A DNA stretch of 64,000 bases from Actinospineispora spinosispora DSM 44797 (lineage in GTDB: Bacteria; Actinomycetota; Actinomycetes; Mycobacteriales; Pseudonocardiaceae). The position numbers and the translations under genes are program-made. The notes below the pieces were generated by a model. That model was not told the origin of the DNA. It saw only the letters and a list, made by a program, of their open reading frames with translations, and did not search any database. Shown one piece after another: positions 42,106 to 49,370 of the stretch (positions are counted from its first letter, which is position 1; each line of letters opens with the position of its first letter). Where the stretch lies: NCBI RefSeq assembly GCF_000429025.1, contig NZ_AUBB01000037.1, forward strand, positions 1 through 64,000, read 5' to 3'.

Positions 42106-42140
42106 GTGTCACGTTCTACTATCAAGATAGACCGTGACAC
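42106..42140. promoter_or_regulatory. Nested palindrome GTGTCACG-N19-CGTGACAC with inner CTATC-AA-GATAG
   Basis: Outer arms 42106-42113 and 42133-42140 are perfect; the inner arms CTATC (42119-42123) and GATAG (42126-42130) are perfect as well and nearly share the centre. It lies 14 nt upstream of the ABM gene start, in the position of an operator over the promoter. No matching regulator gene is adjacent. Confidence 0.55.
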
Positions 42141-42153
42141 GAAAGAGGCCGAT

Positions 42154-42447
42154 ATGTCGATCTACTCCGTGTGGGAGTCCCGGTTCGCCGCCGAGCGAGC
42201 GGGGGAGGGGCGCGCGGTGACCGAAGCGATCTGGCGCGACATGGTGGGTTTCGAGGGCTACCTGAGCCACGAGCTGCTCGTCGACGCCGACGACCCCGGG
42301 CACCTGCTGGTGGTCAGCCAGTGGGCGACCCGGGAGGACGCCGACGAGGCGCTCCGGATCTACGCCTCGCACCCGAACGCCCAGGCCGCGAACAGCCTCG
42401 TGGCCGAGCCCCGGCGTCGCATCCTCGCGACCAGGGTGGATGGCTGA
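42154..42447 (+). CDS. Antibiotic-biosynthesis-monooxygenase (ABM)-family protein
   Basis: 97 residues from ATG 42154 (AAAGAGG upstream): a dimeric alpha/beta ferredoxin-like fold of the ABM type, with YSVWESRFAAERAGEGRAV at the first strand/helix, MVGFEGYLSHELLVDADDPGHLLVVSQWATREDADEAL and a short C-terminal strand. Family members act as cofactor-free quinone-forming oxygenases or as detoxifying enzymes; many are of unknown role. One base separates its stop from the next gene, so the pair is a coupled operon behind the palindrome. Confidence 0.78.
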   Translation: MSIYSVWESRFAAERAGEGRAVTEAIWRDMVGFEGYLSHELLVDADDPGHLLVVSQWATREDADEALRIYASHPNAQAANSLVAEPRRRILATRVDG

Positions 42448-42972
42448 GTGACTCCCGAGGCGCTGGTCGCGCTCGCCAACCTCGGCCGCCCCCGACGACC
42501 GGCGGGGACCTCGGTCGCGCGGGGTGAGCCGATCCTGCCGGACCTCGCCGGGGCATCCGGACAGCTGGCCGGGCTGCTCGACCGGCCGGTCACCGAGCCG
42601 GACCTGGCGGGTCTGCGCGGAGTCCACCACGCCGCGGCGCGCGCGGCCGAGGCGATCCTGGCCGGTGAGCCGGTGGACTGCGCCGAGCTCAACGCACTGG
42701 CCGCCGACAGCACCGCGCGAATCGAGCTGGTGGTCACCGACGGAACACCGAGCCAGCGGCTGACCTGGGACGACGCCACGCCCGCCTCGGCGCTAGCCCG
42801 ACGGCTGATCACCGAGCTCAGCGCGCTCGACCCCGCCCGGCTACGGCGCTGCGCCCGCGAGCAGTGCGACCTGCTCTTCTACGACACCACCCGCTCCCGC
42901 ACCCGCCGCTGGCACGCCGAGGACCCCTGCGGCTGGCGCGAGCGCCAACACACCCACCGCACCCGCCGGTGA
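42448..42972 (+). CDS. CGNR-type zinc-finger protein with ABATE domain
   Basis: 174 residues from GTG 42448, directly after the ABM stop. N-terminal ABATE (DUF1470) region to about residue 125; C-terminal zinc finger CAREQCDLLFYDTTRSRTRRWHAEDPCGWRERQ. The family motif is C-x4-C ... RRWC ... CGNR; here the third ligand position is His and CGNR reads CGWR. Proteins of this family are thought to be transcriptional regulators. It may bind the palindrome upstream and control the ABM gene. Confidence 0.78.
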   Translation: MTPEALVALANLGRPRRPAGTSVARGEPILPDLAGASGQLAGLLDRPVTEPDLAGLRGVHHAAARAAEAILAGEPVDCAELNALAADSTARIELVVTDGTPSQRLTWDDATPASALARRLITELSALDPARLRRCAREQCDLLFYDTTRSRTRRWHAEDPCGWRERQHTHRTRR

Positions 42973-42993
42973 CGCCGCGGGCCTGAGCGCACC

Positions 42994-43057
42994 TCGCACA
43001 CCGTCGTGCTGCGTCGTACACGTCCGGACATGTGCGACGCAGCACGACGGTGTGCGA
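42994..43057. repeat. Palindrome, family B copy 2
   Basis: Centred on TCCGGA (43023-43028), with arms containing TCGCACACCGTCGTGCTGC and complement, one or two mismatches. Shares most positions with copy 1 at 19393-19462. It lies between the convergent CGNR and LLM genes. Confidence 0.8.
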
Positions 43058-43091
43058 AGTCGCCCGGTCTGTGCGGGTGGAGGTGTTGGGG

Positions 43092-44006
43092 TCAGGGGGT
43101 GGGGGAGAGGACCTCTGTGCGTAGGCGTTCCAGGGCGTCGACGCGGCGTTGGGCGTCGTCGCCCAGGGCCATGTCGGGGATCAGGAGCTCGTCGATGCCC
43201 GCCTCGGCGTAGCGGCCCAGGGTGTCGCGCAGCTCCTCGGCGCTGCCCATCACCACCGGCCTGCCCTGGGCGATCAGCGCGTCCCGGCGCCCGGCCGCTT
43301 CGCTGTCGCCCGCGTCGATGACCTCGAACATCGCCTGCGTGGAGCGGCGCACGGTGGCCGGATCGCGGCCGATCTCGTCGCAGTGTGCCCGGAACACCTC
43401 ACCCTTCTGCGCGGCGAGGTCCGGCAGGCCCCAGTGGTTCCACTCGTCGGCGTGCGTGGCGACGATCCGCAGCGCCACCTTCTCGCCCTGGGCCCCGATC
43501 AGCAGCGGCAGCGCGGCGGGCTTCGGCTCCAGCGGCGCGCCGCGCAGCTGGTAGTACGTGCCGTCGAAGTCGGTGCGCGACTGGGTGAGCAGGCTCTTGA
43601 TCACCTGGCAGGCCTCCTCGAACCGGGCGAGGCGCTGCTTCGGCGCGGGCAGGTCGATGCCGTACGCCTCGTGCTCGTTGATCTGCCAGCCGGCACCCAG
43701 ACCCAGCACCAGCCGGCCGCCGCCGGCGATCTGGTCGATCGTGGCCACCTGGTTGGCGAGCACCGCCGGATGCCGATAGGTGTTGCCGATGACCATCGAC
43801 CCTAGCCGGATCCGCTCGGTGCTCGCCGCGAGCGCGGCCAGCAGCGCGAGGCACTCGTGCACCGGGGCGTCGATGCCGTCGTCGCCGTTCTGCATGAAGT
43901 GGTCCGCGACCCAAATCCCGTGCCAGCCGGTCCGTTCCGCGTACCGGGCAGATTCGAGGATGTCGTTCCAGGGCCGGGGTGCGGCGGTCCAGAGGGAGAA
44001 ATCCAT
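43092..44006 (-). CDS. LLM-class F420-dependent oxidoreductase
   Basis: 304 residues, luciferase-like TIM barrel. Typical segments: GWHGIWVADHFMQN, IRLGSMVIGNTYRHPAVLANQVATID, RLVLGLGAGWQINEHEAYG and PLLIGAQGEKVALRI. The sequence fits the actinobacterial F420-dependent subgroup. It oxidises or reduces a substrate with F420 in the cytoplasm; the substrate is unknown. It ends next to the family B palindrome and starts 5 nt downstream of the end of the following membrane gene on the same strand. Confidence 0.86.
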   Translation of the reverse strand: MDFSLWTAAPRPWNDILESARYAERTGWHGIWVADHFMQNGDDGIDAPVHECLALLAALAASTERIRLGSMVIGNTYRHPAVLANQVATIDQIAGGGRLVLGLGAGWQINEHEAYGIDLPAPKQRLARFEEACQVIKSLLTQSRTDFDGTYYQLRGAPLEPKPAALPLLIGAQGEKVALRIVATHADEWNHWGLPDLAAQKGEVFRAHCDEIGRDPATVRRSTQAMFEVIDAGDSEAAGRRDALIAQGRPVVMGSAEELRDTLGRYAEAGIDELLIPDMALGDDAQRRVDALERLRTEVLSPTP

Positions 44007-44010
44007 GCGG

Positions 44011-44937
44011 TCAGCGTTGCATCTCGGCCGCGAGTGTGCCCGTGGTGACCCGGTTGTCCTGGTGGAATCTCAGCTCGGCATAGGTGACGGTGGCGATGCC
44101 GACGACCACGATGCTCGCCGGGATGGCGAGAACCGCGTGCAGCAAGGCCGTGCTCACCGACGTCGGTCCGCCGCCCAGCGCGCCGCTGATGCCGTAGACG
44201 ATGAATGCGTAGACGCCGACCAGGAGAAGCGCGACCAGCATTCGGCCGGTCGTGGCCCAGAACCGGCCCCGGATGATGTCGAAGCACCGGCCGATTCCGT
44301 TGCGTTCGACCACCACGACGCCCGCGAGTGAACTGAGCAGCACGACAGCCAGGTAAATGCCGGGGATGAAGAAGAAGACCGTCCCGATGCCGATCAGTAT
44401 CCAGGCGAGAGCCAGCCAGGCGGCGAACAATGGTGCCCGTTTCGCGGCGAATCGCAGACCGTCCGCGGCCGTGGCGGGATTGCCGTCGGCGTCGCGGATC
44501 GCCACGAACAGCGATGCGCCCATGACAAATACGGTGACCGCGATCGAGATCACCCAGCTGATCAGCATGGTGACGGCATAGGCGCCGAACGCCGCACCGA
44601 ACGTGGTCATGTCCGGTGGCGCCCCGGTCTCCGCGCTCGCCTGCAACGCCGTGGCCTGGTCGAGAAAGGCGGTGGCCGGGCCCGCGGTGGCGATGCTGAC
44701 GACCACGCTCACCACCGCGCTGATCAGCTGGAGGATGCCCAGCGTGACGGCGCTGCGCCTGGCCACGTCGATCGACCGGCGGAACCACCCCGCGAAATCG
44801 AGTGGCACCAGCGGGTCGTCGGGGAACCGGGGCCCGGAACCGGGGTAGTTCGGATAGTTCCCGGCACCCGGAAAACCGGGCTGGGGCTCCTCCTGACCGG
44901 AGGGATCAGGTCCCGGGTACGGCGGCGGTGTCGACAT
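44011..44937 (-). CDS. Membrane protein with Pro-rich N-terminus
   Basis: 308 residues from ATG 44937: MSTPPPYPGPDPSGQ, a Pro/Gly/Tyr-rich cytoplasmic region of about 45 residues, then FAGWFRRSIDVARRSAVTLGILQ and about six membrane helices (DUF7847/GDPD-membrane-like layout), with the conserved loop NGIGRCFDIIRGRFWATTGRML. Role unknown. Followed 4 nt later on the same strand by the LLM oxidoreductase, so they are probably cotranscribed. Upstream codons of the longer frame lie in non-coding sequence. Confidence 0.72.
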   Translation of the reverse strand: MSTPPPYPGPDPSGQEEPQPGFPGAGNYPNYPGSGPRFPDDPLVPLDFAGWFRRSIDVARRSAVTLGILQLISAVVSVVVSIATAGPATAFLDQATALQASAETGAPPDMTTFGAAFGAYAVTMLISWVISIAVTVFVMGASLFVAIRDADGNPATAADGLRFAAKRAPLFAAWLALAWILIGIGTVFFFIPGIYLAVVLLSSLAGVVVVERNGIGRCFDIIRGRFWATTGRMLVALLLVGVYAFIVYGISGALGGGPTSVSTALLHAVLAIPASIVVVGIATVTYAELRFHQDNRVTTGTLAAEMQR

Positions 44938-45186
44938 GGCACGAAGGTATCGGTGAACGGGAGTCCGGTGGCGTTCTTTTCGACCGGATTCCCTCGTCCG
45001 CGACCGCTCACGGCAATTCGGGTCGTGGGAGAAATGCGCCGACGAATACCCCCAGAAGTTCGGGAACTGTTCGCCGGTCACCCCTTTGACGATGTGACGC
45101 CGACGTGCGCGCCCGGTGCGCCCCAGTTCGACCCCCGGCGCTCCCGCGTCCCTGCTTGCGTACCGCGTCTCCGCAGGCCTACGCTG

Positions 45187-45204
45187 TTCCATAGATTCAT
45201 GGAA
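45187..45204. promoter_or_regulatory. Palindrome TTCCATAGATTCATGGAA, operator of the ArsR-rhodanese gene
   Basis: A perfect 6-bp-arm, 6-nt-spacer palindrome, 11 nt upstream of the start codon. ArsR/SmtB repressors bind such 12-6-type imperfect palindromes over their own promoter. Confidence 0.6.
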
Positions 45205-45214
45205 TAGTGGAGTG

Positions 45215-45877
45215 ATGATGAGCGAAACAGGAACCCGGCCGGCGCTGTACGAGCAGATCGCCCGCGTCGGCAGTGCCCTGGGCAACGGCAACCGCCTGGG
45301 GCTCATCGAGCTGCTGGCCCAGGGACCGAGGGGAGTGGTCGAGCTGGCCCATGCGGCCGGCCTGCAGGTCACGACGACGTCGGCGCACCTGCAGACCCTC
45401 CGGCGAGCGGGCCTGGTCACCTCCGACCGGGACGGCACGACCGTGCGCTACCGGCTGCCCGGTGACGACGTGCTCGCCCTCTACGGCCAGGTGCTCGACG
45501 TCGCCTCGGCTCATCTGCCGGACGTCGACGCCGCCGCGCGCCGGCACCTGGGGCCGGACGACACCGAGGCCGTCGACCGCGACGAGCTTCTGCGGCGGGT
45601 CGAAGCGGGCGAGGCCGTCGTCCTCGACGTGCGGCCCGCCGTGGAGTACCGCGCCGGACACATCCCCGGCGCGGTGTCGATCCCGCTGGACGAACTCGCG
45701 GATCGCATGCGCGAGCTGCCCGCCGACCAGGAGATCGTCGCCTACTGCCGAGGTGCCTACTGCGAGTTCTCGCACGACGCCGTGCGTCTGCTGGCCGCGG
45801 ACGGCCATCGGGCCTCCCGCCTGGTGGACGGCTTCGTCGAGTGGCGCCTGGCAGGCCACGCACTCGCCACCGCCTGA
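45215..45877 (+). CDS. ArsR-family regulator fused to a rhodanese domain
   Basis: 220 residues from ATG 45215 (an in-frame ATG at 45218 is equally possible). Residues 1-100 are a winged HTH (VVELAHAAGLQVTTTSAHLQTLRRAGLVTSDRDGTTVRYRL); residues 115-215 are a rhodanese domain with the active-site loop CRGAYCEFS containing a reactive Cys. The same two-domain architecture is seen in Rv0324-type regulators. Such fusions may sense sulfur or redox signals. It precedes the efflux gene at 45992, separated by palindrome A copy 2, so it may not be cotranscribed with it. Confidence 0.88.
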   Translation: MMSETGTRPALYEQIARVGSALGNGNRLGLIELLAQGPRGVVELAHAAGLQVTTTSAHLQTLRRAGLVTSDRDGTTVRYRLPGDDVLALYGQVLDVASAHLPDVDAAARRHLGPDDTEAVDRDELLRRVEAGEAVVLDVRPAVEYRAGHIPGAVSIPLDELADRMRELPADQEIVAYCRGAYCEFSHDAVRLLAADGHRASRLVDGFVEWRLAGHALATA

Positions 45878-45898
45878 CCTCACTCACATCCCCAGCCA

Positions 45899-45960
45899 AG
45901 ATCACCACCGCCTGAGGGCTGATTCTCGGCCCGAAAACAGCCCTCACGCGGTGGTGATCG
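45899..45960. repeat. Palindrome, family A copy 2
   Basis: Arms 45899-45921 and 45938-45960 with two mismatches and a 16-nt loop containing CGAAAACAG. It lies between two genes in the same direction (ArsR-rhodanese and the MFS pump), unlike copy 1, so it is not tied to convergent gene pairs. Confidence 0.8.
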
Positions 45961-45991
45961 TGGAAATCAACCGGAACGGAGAGGGCCCGCC

Positions 45992-47212
45992 ATGAGTGCA
46001 CAGTCCTTGCGCGCCGAGACCGCCGCTGGGCGGCGGCTGCCGCTGGGCGTCTACCTGCTCTCGTTCAGCCTGTTCGCGATGGGGAGCGCGGAGTTCCTGC
46101 TGGCCGGAGTGCTGCCGGCGATCGCGGACGATCTCGGGATCACGCTGGCCGCCGCCGGAGCGTTGATCTCGGCGTTTGCCATCGGCGTGGTCCTCGGCGG
46201 GCCCTCGCTCGCGGTGCTCACCCTGCGCTGGCCGCGCCGCACCACGCTGGTCGTCACCCAGGCGGTGTTCGCGGCCGGGGTGGCGATCGGGCTGGTCACC
46301 GACGACTACGGCGTCCTGCTGGCCGCCCGTTTCCTCAGCGGTCTCGCCTACGCCGGGTACTGGGCTGTCGCCGCCGTCACCGCGATCGCGCTGGTCACCC
46401 CCGAGCGCAACGCCCGCGCCTCCGGAGTCGTGGTCAGCGGGCTCAGCCTCGCGATGATCGTCGGTGGTCCGGCGGGTGCGCTGCTCAGCCACTTCACCGG
46501 GTGGCGGGGTGGGTTCTGGCTGGTGGTCGCGCTCACCGTGCTCAGCGCTGTACTGAGCCTCGCGGCCATCCCCGCGACCGGCACCGACACCGCGCCCAGT
46601 GTGCGGCGGGAACTGCGTGCCATGCGGCGGCCACAACTGTGGATCGTCTACGCGGTGACCCTGCTCAGCACGGCCGCCTACATGGCCTCGTACAACTATC
46701 TCGCGGCGTTCCTGGTCGCTGTCACCTCGATCCAGGAGGTGTGGGTCCCGGCGATCTTCACCCTCTTCGGCCTCGGCGCACTCCTGGGGTTGTCGATCGG
46801 CGGCAGGATCGCCGACGGACGCCCCTTCCTCGCGCTCCTGGCCGGAGCATCTGGGATCGCGGCCGCGTCGGTGCTGTTGACGCTGCTCGGCTCCCACGTC
46901 GTCGTGGTCGTCCCACTGGTGGCGCTACTGGGCATCGCGGGCTTCGTGCTCAACCCGGCCGTCTACGGGCGGGTGTTCACCCTCGCGGCGCAGGCACCCA
47001 CCCTGGCGGGGGCCACCGCGGTCTCGGCGTTCCAGCTCGGCATCAGCATCGTCCCCCTCCTCGCCGGAACAGCCCTCGACCTCGGAGCCGGCGTCGGATC
47101 GATCCCGTGGATCGGCGCGATCCTGGCGCTGGTCACCGTCCCGGTGGTGCTGCTCGACCGAACCCTCTCCCGTCGGCGACCGGTCACCGACGGTCGTGTG
47201 CCCACCGAGTGA
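45992..47212 (+). CDS. MFS efflux transporter, Cmx/CmrA chloramphenicol-resistance type
   Basis: 406 residues, twelve helices. LGVYLLSFSLFAMGSAEFLLAGVLPAIADDLGI is the DHA1-type helix 1 with the acidic residue (SAEF), followed by a motif A loop, and the helix 5 motif C-like segment GLSLAMIVGGPAGALLSHFTGWR. This pattern matches actinobacterial chloramphenicol exporters. It exports a drug or metabolite at the cytoplasmic membrane. It converges on the MerR gene at 47261. Confidence 0.86.
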   Translation: MSAQSLRAETAAGRRLPLGVYLLSFSLFAMGSAEFLLAGVLPAIADDLGITLAAAGALISAFAIGVVLGGPSLAVLTLRWPRRTTLVVTQAVFAAGVAIGLVTDDYGVLLAARFLSGLAYAGYWAVAAVTAIALVTPERNARASGVVVSGLSLAMIVGGPAGALLSHFTGWRGGFWLVVALTVLSAVLSLAAIPATGTDTAPSVRRELRAMRRPQLWIVYAVTLLSTAAYMASYNYLAAFLVAVTSIQEVWVPAIFTLFGLGALLGLSIGGRIADGRPFLALLAGASGIAAASVLLTLLGSHVVVVVPLVALLGIAGFVLNPAVYGRVFTLAAQAPTLAGATAVSAFQLGISIVPLLAGTALDLGAGVGSIPWIGAILALVTVPVVLLDRTLSRRRPVTDGRVPTE

Positions 47213-47260
47213 CGGGAACGGACCGGCTGCCCTGCAACGGCGACCCACGCCCAGGCCGGT

Positions 47261-47614
47261 CTACTCCTGGGCCTCCTCAAGCTCGATGACCGCTGCCAGG
47301 GCCTCCTCGAGACGGTGGATCCGTTCGGTGATCTGTTCCCGGTAGCCGGTCAGCGTCTCTCGACGAGTCGCCGGATCGATGTCCGTGCTGGACAACAGCT
47401 CCACGAACCGACGAACCTCGGCCACGGACATCCCGCTGGCACGCAGTTTCGTCAGCAGGAGAGCTCGGTCCAGGTCCCCGTCGGAGTACACGCGCCGGCC
47501 GTTGGAGCGGCGCGTGATGTCGAGCAGGAGCCCGGCGTTCTCGTAGTAGCGCAGCGTGTGTTGGGGCAGCCCGGTCTTCTTGGCCAGCTGGCCGATGGTG
47601 AATCCACTGTTCAT
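47261..47614 (-). CDS. MerR-family transcriptional regulator
   Basis: 117 residues from ATG 47614, with AGGAGA upstream. HTH: FTIGQLAKKTGLPQHTLRYYENAGLL followed by RRSNGRRVYSDGDLDRALLLTKLRASGMSVAEVRRFVEL, then a short coiled-coil dimerisation helix (ETLTGYREQITERIHRLEEALAAVIELEEAQ). There is no effector domain or metal Cys, so it belongs to the short redox/aldehyde-sensing or small MerR group. It lies just behind the aminotransferase gene on the same strand, 39 nt away. Confidence 0.9.
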   Translation of the reverse strand: MNSGFTIGQLAKKTGLPQHTLRYYENAGLLLDITRRSNGRRVYSDGDLDRALLLTKLRASGMSVAEVRRFVELLSSTDIDPATRRETLTGYREQITERIHRLEEALAAVIELEEAQE

Positions 47615-47652
47615 CGCTCTGTCTCCTAGCGAGGCCACCGCGCCTCGGTAAG

Positions 47653-48708
47653 TCAGCGGGGCCAATGCGACACCTGGGAGGGCCAGCGGTGCAGCAGGTC
47701 GTCGGTGTCCTGTTCGGTGCCCACGCTGATGCGGATTCCGTGCCCCGGATATCCCTTGACGAGCACACCTCGCGCGGCGAGCGTCTGGACGACCTCCGGG
47801 ACCTGGGCCGGCATCGGCAGCCAGACGAAGTTGCCGTGCCCGGTTCTGACCTGGAGATGATGGTCGCGTAGTCCGTCGGCGAGTGTCGTCCGCTCGGCGC
47901 GGACGCGGCGCACCGCCGCACGGAGCGCCTCGGGCTGGCGCAGCGCCTCGATCGCGGCGCCTTCCGCGGCGGCGCTGATCGCATAGGGGACACCCGCGAG
48001 CTCCACCCGCGACGTGAGATCGGGCCGGGCCAGCCCGTACCCCACTCGCAGCCCGGCCAGCCCGTAGGCCTTGGAGAACGTCCGAGTCACCAGCACCCCG
48101 GGGTGGACGGCGGTGAGGTCGATCGGGCGTGGTGGGTCGGGGTGGTCGGCGAACTCCGCGTATGCCTGGTCGATCAGCACCAGGACCGACTCCGGTACGA
48201 AGGCGAGGAACTCGACGAGTTCTCGATGGCGAAGCCCGCCGCCGGTCGGCGAGTTGGGCGTGCAGATCAGGATCATCGAGGTGCTGGGGTTCAGTGCGGC
48301 GAGTACGGCGTCCAGGTCGACGGCACCATCGCTGGCGCGCAGCTCGGTGAGCCGGACCGTCAGGCCACGTGCCGAGGCGAGGCCGGGTAGTGCCTCGAAA
48401 CTCGGCCATGGCAGCACCAGCTCGCCTGCTCTCGCCACCAGCATGGCCTGTGCGATGACGGCGGCGCTGCCCGCGGCAGCCACCACGTGGTCGGTGGTCG
48501 TCGAATAGTGGTGGGCGAGTTCGGAGCGCAGTCCCGCCGCGTCCCAGCCGGGGTAGCCCTGAGCGTGTTCGAGACCGCGTAGAGCCGCCTCGACGACCGT
48601 GTCGGGCCATGGCGTACGTAACTCGTTGCGGTTCAGGTCGAGCTGCCGGGTGATCGAGAGGATCTCACGAGGCCTGGTCGAGGGTGCGTACCCAGCGCGT
48701 ACTGCCAT
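47653..48708 (-). CDS. HisC-like aminotransferase (PLP, class I/II)
   Basis: 351 residues. LDLNRNELRTPWPDTVVEAALRGL, YPGWDAAGLRSELAHHYSTT, ICTPNSPTGGGLRHREL (Asn, Thr), IDQAYAEF (Asp, Tyr), the PLP Lys in TRTFSKAYGLAGLRVGYGLA and an Arg near the C-terminus (GIRISVGTEQDTDDLL). It fits histidinol-phosphate or aromatic-amino-acid aminotransferases. An orphan copy outside a his operon suggests phenylalanine/tyrosine transamination or a biosynthetic role. Start ATG 48708. Confidence 0.85.
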   Translation of the reverse strand: MAVRAGYAPSTRPREILSITRQLDLNRNELRTPWPDTVVEAALRGLEHAQGYPGWDAAGLRSELAHHYSTTTDHVVAAAGSAAVIAQAMLVARAGELVLPWPSFEALPGLASARGLTVRLTELRASDGAVDLDAVLAALNPSTSMILICTPNSPTGGGLRHRELVEFLAFVPESVLVLIDQAYAEFADHPDPPRPIDLTAVHPGVLVTRTFSKAYGLAGLRVGYGLARPDLTSRVELAGVPYAISAAAEGAAIEALRQPEALRAAVRRVRAERTTLADGLRDHHLQVRTGHGNFVWLPMPAQVPEVVQTLAARGVLVKGYPGHGIRISVGTEQDTDDLLHRWPSQVSHWPR

Positions 48709-49370
48709 GACAGTTCCCCCTGGTCAGGCCGGGATTCGAGTGAGTATCAGCAGGCCGGCGCACCGCATCGTCGAGAGCCCGCCGTTCGGGGCGATCATCT
48801 GGTGTCATGCCGTGCGGGACATCCGCCGAAACACGTAGGGAAATACGTAATTCGGGGGGCCGGCCGTCAATGTGGTGCGGAGGCCCGGATTTCTGTCACA
48901 GCGTTATCGGCGACTGTGCGGATTATCGCGCCTGGTGAGGTGCGGTGTGGAGGTCGCTGGACGTTGTCGAGCGTTCAGGTAATCGCCAGGGACATCGCAC
49001 GGCTGATTCACTGAGAAATCCTTGAGAAGACAGTGCTCCGGACGCACGTTGTCGGCTCGCTGTCAATATAAAGCGTGCCAATCACTCTTTGGTGCAGTTA
49101 TTTCTAGGCGTGGTCCCTGCTTCCGCGGTCGTCGCCAAGATCTGTTCGTCCTGGTCGGGCCGGTATCGGCGCGGCAGTGCCGCCCTCGCGGCTCTATTAG
49201 GATGATGCTTTTCGGGACCTCTGAGAAGCAATTCCCCGTTGACTGGCAAAGATGTCTCCCTGTTCACTCTTCCGCGTCTGGTGGTTTCGCATCGCGGCGG
49301 ACCGGCGCGTCGATGTATTCGCGGATGTTGAAGTTCACGCGAACTGTAGAAGGTATTCGTCAGGAGTGAA
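48709..49370. other. 660-nt intergenic stretch between divergent genes, no gene recognised
   Basis: AT-richer than its surroundings, in particular around 48840-49110. It contains the second copy of TCACTCTTTGGTGC (49082-49095) and a small inverted repeat (ACGTA-N6-TACGT, 48833-48848). Short open frames on both strands have no ribosome-binding site or protein-like composition and were not called. It holds the promoters of the aminotransferase and of the TDO-like gene. Confidence 0.55.
49082..49095 (+). promoter_or_regulatory. Shared 14-bp element TCACTCTTTGGTGC, copy 2
   Basis: Identical to 34325-34338 and at a similar distance (275 versus 299 nt) upstream of its downstream gene. Candidate common control element linking the NRPS cluster with the TDO-like/cupin operon. 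Confidence 0.4.

Noticed and set aside
43006..43212. Short plus-strand frame starting within palindrome B copy 2
   Set aside because: Its first codons are the repeat itself; the same protein start appears at copy 1, which shows it is repeat-derived.
48709..49370. Small genes in the gap (frames at 48599-48838, 48802-49014, 49022-49369)
   Set aside because: No ribosome-binding site, composition unlike coding sequence, no recognisable domain.
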